This document shows, one piece after another, positions 1 through 6,049 of a DNA stretch of 10,851 nt. The DNA is taken from positions 1 through 10,851 of the forward strand of contig CABUPM010000073.1 in the NCBI GenBank assembly GCA_902493345.1, written 5' to 3'. The notes beneath the pieces were generated by a model. It had not been told where the DNA came from and searched no databases. It saw nothing but the letters and a program-made list of their open reading frames with translations. The translations under genes and the position numbers were made by a program. This DNA is from an uncultured Eubacteriales bacterium (GTDB lineage: Bacteria; Bacillota; Clostridia; Lachnospirales; Bianqueaceae). Numbering within the stretch: position 1 is the first letter of the stretch; each line of letters begins with the position of its first letter.

Positions 1-92
1 CTGGGCTTCCTGTAATTTTGCCTTTTTTAGTGTCTACTTTTTCTTGACAAGTGCACCCAAAAATCCTTGAGGCAGCCTGGTTTCTTATGTTC
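1..92. other. non-coding left edge, possible insertion-sequence end
   Basis: This is the stretch downstream of the last permease gene. I see no convincing terminator with a stem and T-tract here. Bases 31-56 (TGTCTACTTTTTCTTGACAAG and the following TGCAC) resemble, from memory only, terminal inverted repeats of insertion sequences common in gut clostridia, with the element body lying to the left outside the window. No transposase reading frame is visible, so the call is weak. It could equally be ordinary intergenic DNA. Confidence 0.2.
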
Positions 93-959
93 TCAGCCCT
101 TGACCGATCCCAGCAGCGCGCCCTTGGCAAAATACTTCTGCAAGAACGGATATACGACTACGATCGGCAATGTGCTGACGCAGATAACCGCGTACTTTAC
201 CGCATCGGACGGAACCTTGGCGAATTCAGATAAGCTCTCCGATCCGGCAAAGCCGCCGACGGACAGAACGATGATCTGACGCAGCCATACCTGAATCGGC
301 CACTTGTTGATATCATCCAGATACATCATCGCGTTGAAGTAACTGTTCCAGTGGGACACCGCATAGAACAGGGTGATCGTCGCAAAAGAAGCCTTAGATA
401 TTGGAACTACAATTCTCGCAAATACCTGCAGGTCATTGCAGCCGTCAATCTGTGCCGATTCCTCAATACTGTCCGGCAGTCCCTGGAAGAAATTCTTCAT
501 GATGACCATGTTATAAGCGCTGATCGCGATCGGCAGCCACAGGGACCAATATGAATTCAGCATTCCAAGATTATTGACCACCAGATAGTTGGGGATCATG
601 CCCGGATTAAAGAGCATGAAGAAAATTACGCATCCCATAAAGAATTTTCTGCCCGGCAGATATTTCTTAGACAGCGCGTATGCCGTAATCGACGTGATCG
701 CGATATTGATCAGGGTTCCGACTACCGTAATAAATACGGAATTGACTGTACTGCGCGCCAGGACATTGGTCGTAAAGATGTAACTGTACGCATCGGTACT
801 AAAGGAGTTAAAGCCTCCGATCATACCCGTCGCCGAGAAGGATCCCACGATTACAAACAGGATAGGAAATACCATGACAAAGCCGATCAGACCCAGCAGG
901 ATATAGTTGAATACATCAAATACCCGGCTTCCAACGGATTTATTTTTTACCATTGCCAT
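93..959 (-). CDS. CUT1 sugar ABC transporter permease (LplC/YtcP type)
   Basis: An integral membrane subunit of a carbohydrate importer, 288 aa, the usual size for this family. It has about six hydrophobic segments; the first spans roughly residues 16-39. The EAA loop that docks the ATPase is at about residues 166-186 (E167-S-A, G173, P186), and the C-terminus ends in the family's typical KGALLGSVKG. The start at 959 shares one base with the stop of the upstream permease (TGATG) and has a GAGGAGGG site 9 bases upstream. A second ATG at 953 is too far from that site to be preferred. Tight overlap means translational coupling with the partner permease, with which it would form a heterodimeric pore. 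The substrate cannot be read from the sequence; relatives carry complex plant oligosaccharides or lipoprotein-dependent sugars. Confidence 0.93.
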   Translation of the reverse strand: MAMVKNKSVGSRVFDVFNYILLGLIGFVMVFPILFVIVGSFSATGMIGGFNSFSTDAYSYIFTTNVLARSTVNSVFITVVGTLINIAITSITAYALSKKYLPGRKFFMGCVIFFMLFNPGMIPNYLVVNNLGMLNSYWSLWLPIAISAYNMVIMKNFFQGLPDSIEESAQIDGCNDLQVFARIVVPISKASFATITLFYAVSHWNSYFNAMMYLDDINKWPIQVWLRQIIVLSVGGFAGSESLSEFAKVPSDAVKYAVICVSTLPIVVVYPFLQKYFAKGALLGSVKG

Positions 960-1897
960 CAGAAAATTCCCTCCTCTCCGATTCGATTGGCTGCCATATT
1001 GGTCAGCAGCACCAATATCAGGCTGACTACCGACTTAAATATGCCCAGCGTGGTCGAATAACTGAAGTTACCGTTGATGATACCTTCTACATAGATGTAT
1101 GTATCAAATACCTCGGCAACCTGACGGTTGATGGAGTTACGCATCAGGTAGATCTGCTCAAATCCTGTATCCATAAAGCTGCCCATCCGAAGGATAAACA
1201 GCGTGATGATCGTACCTCGAATGGCGGGAAGCGTAATATGCCACAGCTGTTTCCAGCGGCCCGCGCCATCGACGACTGCCGCTTCGTAGAGCTGCTCATC
1301 TACGCCGGAAAGCGCTGCCAGATAGATAATGGTTCCCCACCCCGCTTCTTTCCAGATGGATTCTATTACGATGAGCGGCCGGAACCATCCCGGATTCAGC
1401 AGAAACTGCACCGGCTGCGCTCCCATCGAAACCAGAAGCTTATTGATGTATCCTGTCGGTCCGATAAAGAGGTAGACCAAACCGACCAGAACCGACCAGG
1501 ATAAGAAGTGCGGCAGGTAGATCAGCGACTGAACAACCCGCTTATAGCCGGATTTACGAACCTCATTCAGTAACAAAGATAAAATAATCGGCACAGGAAA
1601 ATAAAATGCCAGATTATACAGCGCCAGCAGAATCGTATTGGTAAAGAGCAGGCCGAAGCTATAGACGGCGCTGCCATTAAAGACTCTCTTGAAGTTATCC
1701 AGTCCTACCCACGGGCTTCCGGAGATTCCGAGCGTCGGAAAATAATCCTGAAACACGATTATCAGGTTGGTTGCGGGATAAAACTTAAATACAATATAAT
1801 AGATGATGCCCGGCAGCAGCATGATATACAGCCATTTATATCTTTTTAACGTCTGTAATAGACCATGCTTTTGCCCCACGGCTACACTTTTTGCCAT
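959..1897 (-). CDS. CUT1 sugar ABC transporter permease (LplB/YteP type)
   Basis: The second membrane subunit of the importer, 312 aa. The first hydrophobic segment is at about residues 22-39, followed by further membrane segments around 85-110, 123-146, 172-196, 228-240 and 282-302. The EAA loop is clear at about residues 205-225 (E205-A-A, G211, LP at 223-224). The ATG at 1897 is preceded by GGGGGGA six bases upstream. The gene follows the binding-protein gene after a 72-base gap holding a strong hairpin, so it probably shares its promoter but at lower level. No ATP-binding subunit gene is present in this operon, which is usual for this subfamily; the motor is expected to be a shared MsmX-like protein encoded elsewhere. 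Confidence 0.93.
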   Translation of the reverse strand: MAKSVAVGQKHGLLQTLKRYKWLYIMLLPGIIYYIVFKFYPATNLIIVFQDYFPTLGISGSPWVGLDNFKRVFNGSAVYSFGLLFTNTILLALYNLAFYFPVPIILSLLLNEVRKSGYKRVVQSLIYLPHFLSWSVLVGLVYLFIGPTGYINKLLVSMGAQPVQFLLNPGWFRPLIVIESIWKEAGWGTIIYLAALSGVDEQLYEAAVVDGAGRWKQLWHITLPAIRGTIITLFILRMGSFMDTGFEQIYLMRNSINRQVAEVFDTYIYVEGIINGNFSYSTTLGIFKSVVSLILVLLTNMAANRIGEEGIF

Positions 1898-1923
1898 ATG
1901 TATCCCCCCATCTTGATAAAATT

Positions 1924-1956
1924 TCAGGGGGCGGGCTCATTTGAACCGCCCCCTGA
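1924..1956 (-). terminator. intercistronic hairpin between binding-protein and permease genes
   Basis: A perfect 11-bp stem (TCAGGGGGCGG / CCGCCCCCTGA) with an 11-base loop lies 13 bases past the binding-protein stop codon. On the transcribed strand it is followed by AAATTTTATC, a poor T-tract. It is best read as a leaky terminator or mRNA-stabilising hairpin that keeps the binding protein more abundant than the permeases, a common arrangement in importer operons. Which of the two applies is inference. Confidence 0.75.
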
Positions 1957-1969
1957 GATATATACCGAT

Positions 1970-3565
1970 TTAACCCTGAACGTAGTTCGCCTGAATCTCG
2001 TCCAGAATCGCCTGACCGCCGGAAGACAGCCAAGTATTTACCGCTGCTTTGAACTGATCCTCAGTGATGTAACCCATGATGAACTGCGCTCGTGCATCGA
2101 AGATCAAAGACGCGAGCTCATTTTCCTTCTGAACATTCTCAGAGGAGAGCATACCAAGAGAGATATCCGGTACAGCATACTGCGCGTTCTCCGCGTACTC
2201 CTGCTGAATCCTATCGTATGCGGACATTGGCTGGCCCCACTCTTCTGCCATCAGTCTTCCTGGGAATATACTGCAGATATTCCCAGAGCCATCAGCCGTT
2301 CTCAGCTCATTCTGCTCCGGAGTAATCGTAATCGTACCGTCCGCAGCCTGTGTATAGTGGATACCCTCGATACCGATATCAGCTGCCTTCGCACACTCAC
2401 CATGATTCAGATCTACAAAGAACTGCAGGATCTTACGCAGATCTTCTTCGGTCTTAACGGCGGATACCGGGAATACGCATCCGCCGCTAACGCCCGTAAT
2501 GTTGGAGTTAACGACCTTGTTGCCGTTCGGATCCAGAGAAAGCATCTTATAACCGATCTTCGCATCCGGATTGTTTGCGATCAGCGTATCGTACTTACCG
2601 CCAGGCGTTATAGAGTTCGTCGCTGTCGTGAACATGAAGCCGGCACGACCATCCAGCAGCGGATTGTACTTAGCTCCGGAACCCAGCGTCATAAACTCAG
2701 AGTTCAGATAGCCGTTTTCAAACATGTCATGCATCATGTTCAGACAGTCCATATATTCCTGTGTCTGGAAATACGCTACAACTTTGCCGTCCCTTACGCC
2801 GTAGCGGTTCGGGGCGCCGCAGGCAACTGCCAGCGTATTGAAACCATAGTTTACTTCCTTATCCTGATCATCTACATAGTTGAAGCCAGTCGTATCGTCG
2901 ATGCCGTTCTGATCCGGATCCTGCTCTGTGAACGCCTTGGCCAGGTTATAATAGTCCTGCGCGCTCATAACTTCCGGCAGCTCGATTCCCAGGTTCTCCA
3001 CCCAGTCCTGACGATATACCATCGCGATTCTGGCATCCGGAACATAACCAGGTACACAGTATCTTCTGCCTTCGGTCAGAGAGGTATCACGCTGTACGGC
3101 ACTCATCAGCGTATCGGTGATGTAGGGATAATCCTTGATAATATCTGTAATATCCCAGAACGCGCCGGTCTTGCACATACGGATGTAGTTGGAGGAGGTC
3201 ACGTCCGCTCCGCCCATAACCATCAGCGCATTGCCTCCGGCCATCATCGTATTGAACTTGGTCGCTGTCTCACCATTGGGTGACCATGTAATCTGAATCT
3301 CGACATTCAGCTTTTCCTGTATAAATTCAAACACCGGATTGTTCTTGGTGTTCGGCGGCTCCTGCTGATAGAAGCTGGCCAATGTTGTGATCAGAAACGG
3401 CGTATCCGCCTCTGCCCCCGGCGTGGATGTCTCCCCGCCCTTCGACTGCTCTGTCTTAGAGCCTGTGTCTGACTTGCTGGACGAATCATTGGTGCCGCCG
3501 CTGCATCCCATCAAAGAGGATAAAGCCATCACAATCACCAAAATTACTGCTGTCCACTTTTTCAT
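1970..3565 (-). CDS. extracellular sugar-binding lipoprotein (YtcQ/LplA type)
   Basis: The substrate-capture subunit of the importer, 531 aa, matching the large (about 500-560 aa) solute-binding proteins that accompany YteP/YtcP-type permeases. Residues 1-21 form a lipoprotein signal peptide: KK, a hydrophobic core, then the lipobox SLMGC with C21 as the lipidated cysteine. A low-complexity Ser/Thr/Lys/Gly-rich linker follows (about 22-50) before the mature fold. The ATG at 3565 has GGGAGGT eight bases upstream. It is the first gene of the operon and sits behind a good sigma-A promoter with a palindrome at the predicted transcription start. The family call rests on size, signal peptide, linker and the two matching permeases downstream. 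The exact sugar is unknown. Confidence 0.93.
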   Translation of the reverse strand: MKKWTAVILVIVMALSSLMGCSGGTNDSSSKSDTGSKTEQSKGGETSTPGAEADTPFLITTLASFYQQEPPNTKNNPVFEFIQEKLNVEIQITWSPNGETATKFNTMMAGGNALMVMGGADVTSSNYIRMCKTGAFWDITDIIKDYPYITDTLMSAVQRDTSLTEGRRYCVPGYVPDARIAMVYRQDWVENLGIELPEVMSAQDYYNLAKAFTEQDPDQNGIDDTTGFNYVDDQDKEVNYGFNTLAVACGAPNRYGVRDGKVVAYFQTQEYMDCLNMMHDMFENGYLNSEFMTLGSGAKYNPLLDGRAGFMFTTATNSITPGGKYDTLIANNPDAKIGYKMLSLDPNGNKVVNSNITGVSGGCVFPVSAVKTEEDLRKILQFFVDLNHGECAKAADIGIEGIHYTQAADGTITITPEQNELRTADGSGNICSIFPGRLMAEEWGQPMSAYDRIQQEYAENAQYAVPDISLGMLSSENVQKENELASLIFDARAQFIMGYITEDQFKAAVNTWLSSGGQAILDEIQANYVQG

Positions 3566-3588
3566 TGTTCGAACCTCCCTTGTATTTT

Positions 3589-3604
3589 TAGTACCATGGT
3601 GCTA
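3589..3604. promoter_or_regulatory. 16-bp palindrome over transcription start, candidate operator
   Basis: TAGTACCATGGTGCTA is a palindrome with a single mismatched pair, centred on CCATGG. It lies just downstream of the -10 box of the binding-protein promoter, over the expected first transcribed bases, where a bound repressor would block initiation. The sequence does not look like a catabolite-repression (cre) site. The cognate regulator is not in the window; a GntR- or LacI-type protein is a guess. Confidence 0.5.
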
Positions 3605-3607
3605 TAG

Positions 3608-3636
3608 ATATTACACCATTTATATTCGTTTGTCAA
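3608..3636 (-). promoter_or_regulatory. sigma-A promoter of sugar importer operon
   Basis: On the minus strand there is a perfect -35 TTGACA (3631-3636), a 17-base spacer and a -10 TAATAT (3608-3613). Transcription would start near 3601, about 35 bases before the binding-protein ATG. A small inverted repeat, ATTCA-TTTT-TGAAT (3636-3649), abuts the -35 box and could be a second regulatory site. Confidence 0.85.
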
Positions 3637-3679
3637 TTCATTTTTGAATAAAATGTGAAATTTTTATAAATATACCAAA

Positions 3680-3721
3680 ACGCTGATGTAAAAACAGCAT
3701 ATATCCTTTTTACATCAGCGT
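3680..3721 (-). terminator. intrinsic terminator after mazF
   Basis: A perfect 15-bp inverted repeat (ACGCTGATGTAAAAA / TTTTTACATCAGCGT) with a 12-base loop starts about 20 bases past the mazF stop. On the minus strand the stem is followed by TTTGG. It closes the deacetylase-nnr-gerS-alr-mazF unit and insulates the sugar importer promoter downstream. Confidence 0.85.
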
Positions 3722-3740
3722 CTCATTTTATGCGCATTGC

Positions 3741-4115
3741 CTATTGTGCCATCGCGTGATCATTTTGCAGCGGCGCCAGGCCGATGCTGATCAACAAGCA
3801 TTGATCAACCCTGCCCATCGCTTCATCTGTCAGATGGCAGATGCATTCCTTAAGCCTCCGTTTATCCAGTGTCCGGATCTGCTTCAGAAGAATCACCGAG
3901 TCCTTCACCAGCATATCGGGACTGCCCTGGATCTCCACATGCGTCGGCATCTTAGCTTTATTCATCCTTGAGGTGATCGCCGCGCAGATCACAGTCGGGC
4001 TGTAGCGGTTTCCGATATCATTCTGAATGATTACAACCGGCCGGATTCCGCCCTGCTCCGATCCGACCACCGGCCGCAAATCTGCGTAAAATACGTCTCC
4101 TCTCCTAACAGTCAT
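3741..4115 (-). CDS. mazF: MazF/EndoA-type mRNA interferase
   Basis: A sequence-specific single-strand endoribonuclease toxin of the PemK/MazF family, acting in the cytoplasm, usually as a dimer. The 124-aa product starts MTVRRGDVFYADL and follows Bacillus subtilis EndoA closely (GSEQGG, RPVVIIQNDIGNR, KAKMPTHVEI, SVILLKQIRT). The catalytic pair known from that enzyme, R25 and T48, is present at the same positions, so the protein should be active. About 10 extra residues extend the C-terminus. I chose the ATG at 4115 because it matches the family start and has GGGGTG seven bases upstream; the frame is open further to a GTG at 4175, but that has no good ribosome site. It is the last gene after alr. 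The MazE/EndoAI antitoxin gene normally just upstream is absent. Confidence 0.95.
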   Translation of the reverse strand: MTVRRGDVFYADLRPVVGSEQGGIRPVVIIQNDIGNRYSPTVICAAITSRMNKAKMPTHVEIQGSPDMLVKDSVILLKQIRTLDKRRLKECICHLTDEAMGRVDQCLLISIGLAPLQNDHAMAQ

Positions 4116-4203
4116 TTTCCTGCACCCCGTTTTTGTGTACCATATGTAGTACCACTCCTTCTTGTCTTTGCTCACACTCTCAGTATGGCCGTCCTTTCTT
4201 TAT

Positions 4204-4231
4204 TTTATACAGGACCGGCAAAATTTGTGAA
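4204..4231 (-). promoter_or_regulatory. possible promoter for mazF alone
   Basis: In the 118-base gap between alr and mazF the minus strand carries TATAAA (4204-4209) preceded by a 16-base spacer and TTCACA (4226-4231). The -35 match is modest and the spacer short, so this is only a candidate. The gap also holds a 12-codon ORF (4105-4143) that overlaps the mazF start in another frame. Confidence 0.3.
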
Positions 4232-4233
4232 TT

Positions 4234-5352
4234 CTATTCCTGATAGATCCTCGGAACCCGGCTGGAGATCGCGCATAGCACCTCATAGCTGATCGTTCCT
4301 AAAAGCTCTGCCATCTGCTCGGCATCCATTCCTTCCCCCAAAAGTGTCACCGGTGTTCCCCGCTCCACCCCTGGAATCTCCGTCACATCTACCATAAACT
4401 GATCCATACAGACTCGTCCGCATATCGGCGCCTTTTTCCCGTGAATCAGGACATACCCGCGATTCGACAGCCCCCGGTTATATCCGTCCGCATAGCCTAC
4501 CGGAATCGTAGCGATGACAGACCTTCTGGACGCTGTCCATGTGCCGCCGTAGCTGATCGGCGTTCCTGCTTCCACAGTCTTGACATAGGATACATGCGCT
4601 CTCCAGCTTAAGACCGGACAGAGCTTCAAAAGACTCCGATCCACCTCTGGGGACGGATAGAGACCGTACAGAATGATTCCGGCGCGCACCATTGTCTGCT
4701 GCGTCCCCTTCATCTCCATAATCGCCGCGCTATTATCCACATGCCGCAGTGGTATCTCCAGGCCCTGCTCCCGCAATATCCTCTCCATCTTCTCGTAACT
4801 TGCGTACTGCTCCCGCGCGTATGTCTTATCCGTCTCATCCGCTCTTGCAAAATGTGTAAACAGCCCTTCAATCTTCAGATGCCGCATCCGTCCGATCTGC
4901 AAGATCTCCCGTGCCGATTCCTGCGTGCAGGCAAACCCGATTCTGCCCATTCCGGTATCCAGCTTAATATGTACACGGACCGTACGGCCGAACTTTCGCG
5001 CTGCTTCTTCCAGCCGTTCCGCCATAGACAGCGTAAAAATCGCGGGTTCCAGATCATACTCCAGCACATTTTCCATCTCTTCATCGGGGGTATCCCCCAG
5101 AATCAGAACCGGCTCTGTCACGCCAGCCTGGCGCAGAGCGGCGCCTTCCTGCCACATCGCTACCGCGTAGCGTTCCACTCCGCACTGCCGCAGCACCGGA
5201 TAGATCTTGGCGGCGCCGTGTCCGTACGCGTCCGCCTTAACCACCGCTGTCAGCTGTACACCCGGCCGCAGCTGGCGGCGGATATTCTGTACATTTTCCC
5301 GAAGAGCGCCCAGATCGATCACTGCCGCCGTCCGATAGGTTTTCTCCTGCAT
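4234..5352 (-). CDS. alr: alanine racemase
   Basis: A PLP-dependent enzyme that interconverts L- and D-alanine, supplying D-alanine for peptidoglycan; in spore formers it also removes the germinant L-alanine. The 372-aa product is full length. The PLP lysine is K39 in VVKADAYGHG, the second catalytic base is Y268 in PISYGGTW, R137 lies in LDTGMGRIGF, and MDQFMVDVT is conserved near the C-terminus. The frame is open upstream to 5550, but those 66 residues lie inside the preceding gene and have no family match; ATG 5352 starts the standard N-terminus. The gene begins five bases after the gerS-like stop codon, with GAGTGAG as ribosome site overlapping that end, so the two are almost certainly cotranscribed and coupled. 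Confidence 0.97.
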   Translation of the reverse strand: MQEKTYRTAAVIDLGALRENVQNIRRQLRPGVQLTAVVKADAYGHGAAKIYPVLRQCGVERYAVAMWQEGAALRQAGVTEPVLILGDTPDEEMENVLEYDLEPAIFTLSMAERLEEAARKFGRTVRVHIKLDTGMGRIGFACTQESAREILQIGRMRHLKIEGLFTHFARADETDKTYAREQYASYEKMERILREQGLEIPLRHVDNSAAIMEMKGTQQTMVRAGIILYGLYPSPEVDRSLLKLCPVLSWRAHVSYVKTVEAGTPISYGGTWTASRRSVIATIPVGYADGYNRGLSNRGYVLIHGKKAPICGRVCMDQFMVDVTEIPGVERGTPVTLLGEGMDAEQMAELLGTISYEVLCAISSRVPRIYQE

Positions 5353-5357
5353 TGCTC

Positions 5358-5990
5358 TCACTCTTTCTCTATTGTAAATAAAGAGGTATCCATCTCCACA
5401 TTCGGCTGAAACTCTATATAGTCCACCCGTATAGAAAGCATTCCCTCTGTATCGTATATTTCCATCCGTTTGGGATATCCGTTCTGCGCGTTCACCCATA
5501 ACCGCTGTACTGCCAGCTTCTCGTGTCCGCCGGACAGTTCTGTCTCCCATACATATTCTCCATCTTCCGGCTCCACTTTCTCCGGGCTACGCAGATACTG
5601 CTGCCAGAATTCCTGCAGAAACAAGACGCTACGCACCGGTGTCTCCGAAGCCTCCACCGCCATTCCAATGGATGGATCCTTCTGCATCGTCTTTTCTCCG
5701 TCGCATATCGTAAGAACTCCCCGGCACTCCTCCGGCGCCAGCACCTCCATCCGGTACGGTCCTGACATTAGGACCTGCTGCCGCACCGTATAGGTGTTGC
5801 TGCTCCGGTTCGATACAAAAGTAATCTGCAGTGTTGCCTGATAGCTTGTCATCTGTGCCCAGAACTCCTGTATGTCTGCCGGAGACATCTCCCCGGCCTG
5901 CGCCGTGCCGCTGCATCCGGCCAGCAGGCATAGCCACATCAGGACCCATATTCCTCTTCGGCGCCATCCAAACCTCCTGCATTGACGCAT
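5358..5990 (-). CDS. GerS/YdcC-related lipoprotein (LolA-like fold)
   Basis: A 210-aa exported lipoprotein. An arginine-rich start and hydrophobic segment (about 13-24) end in the lipobox LLAGC, with C26 as lipidated cysteine. The mature part has the LolA-like pattern of alternating beta strands (TLQITFVSNRSSNTYTV, YRMEVLAPEE) and ends LFTIEKE. Relatives include C. difficile GerS, which acts with the amidase CwlD in making spore cortex that germination enzymes can recognise, and B. subtilis YdcC, both encoded next to alanine racemase. That neighbourhood is the main support for the name; sporulation function here is inferred. The ATG at 5990 has GAGG seven bases upstream. Oddly, a stronger AGGAGG lies inside codons 5-6, ahead of an out-of-frame ATG at 5967. 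Confidence 0.8.
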   Translation of the reverse strand: MRQCRRFGWRRRGIWVLMWLCLLAGCSGTAQAGEMSPADIQEFWAQMTSYQATLQITFVSNRSSNTYTVRQQVLMSGPYRMEVLAPEECRGVLTICDGEKTMQKDPSIGMAVEASETPVRSVLFLQEFWQQYLRSPEKVEPEDGEYVWETELSGGHEKLAVQRLWVNAQNGYPKRMEIYDTEGMLSIRVDYIEFQPNVEMDTSLFTIEKE

Positions 5991-6020
5991 TCTGCTGCCT
6001 CATTCTATGGATTCCCTATC

Positions 6021-6049
6021 ATTATACGCCGCAGGCCCAGAATTTATGA
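6021..6049 (-). promoter_or_regulatory. candidate promoter for gerS-alr-mazF, sigma-A or sigma-E
   Basis: On the minus strand a perfect TATAAT (6021-6026) lies 30 bases before the gerS-like ATG. The -35 region, TCATAA (6044-6049, 17-base spacer), is poor for sigma-A and overlaps the nnr stop codon. Read instead as ATA, 16 bases, CGTATAAT, it fits the mother-cell sigma-E pattern (ATA ... CATACAAT-like) fairly well, as would suit a sporulation lipoprotein. The sigma assignment is inference. Confidence 0.45.

Noticed and set aside
1865..3283. Long plus-strand open frame of 472 codons opposite the binding-protein gene
   Set aside because: It is antisense to a clear lipoprotein gene, is rich in Arg, Ile, Leu and Val with no family features, and lacks a ribosome site; it arises from the codon bias of the real gene.
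4116..4175. GTG start giving MazF a 20-residue N-terminal extension
   Set aside because: No ribosome site before the GTG, and the family start MTVRRGD has a good site (GGGGTG, seven bases).
4741..5409. Plus-strand frame of 222 codons opposite alr
   Set aside because: Antisense shadow of alanine racemase, cysteine- and histidine-rich low-quality sequence, no start signals.
5353..5550. 66-residue N-terminal extension of alanine racemase
   Set aside because: It lies wholly inside the gerS-like gene in another frame and has no counterpart in the family; ATG 5352 gives the standard N-terminus.
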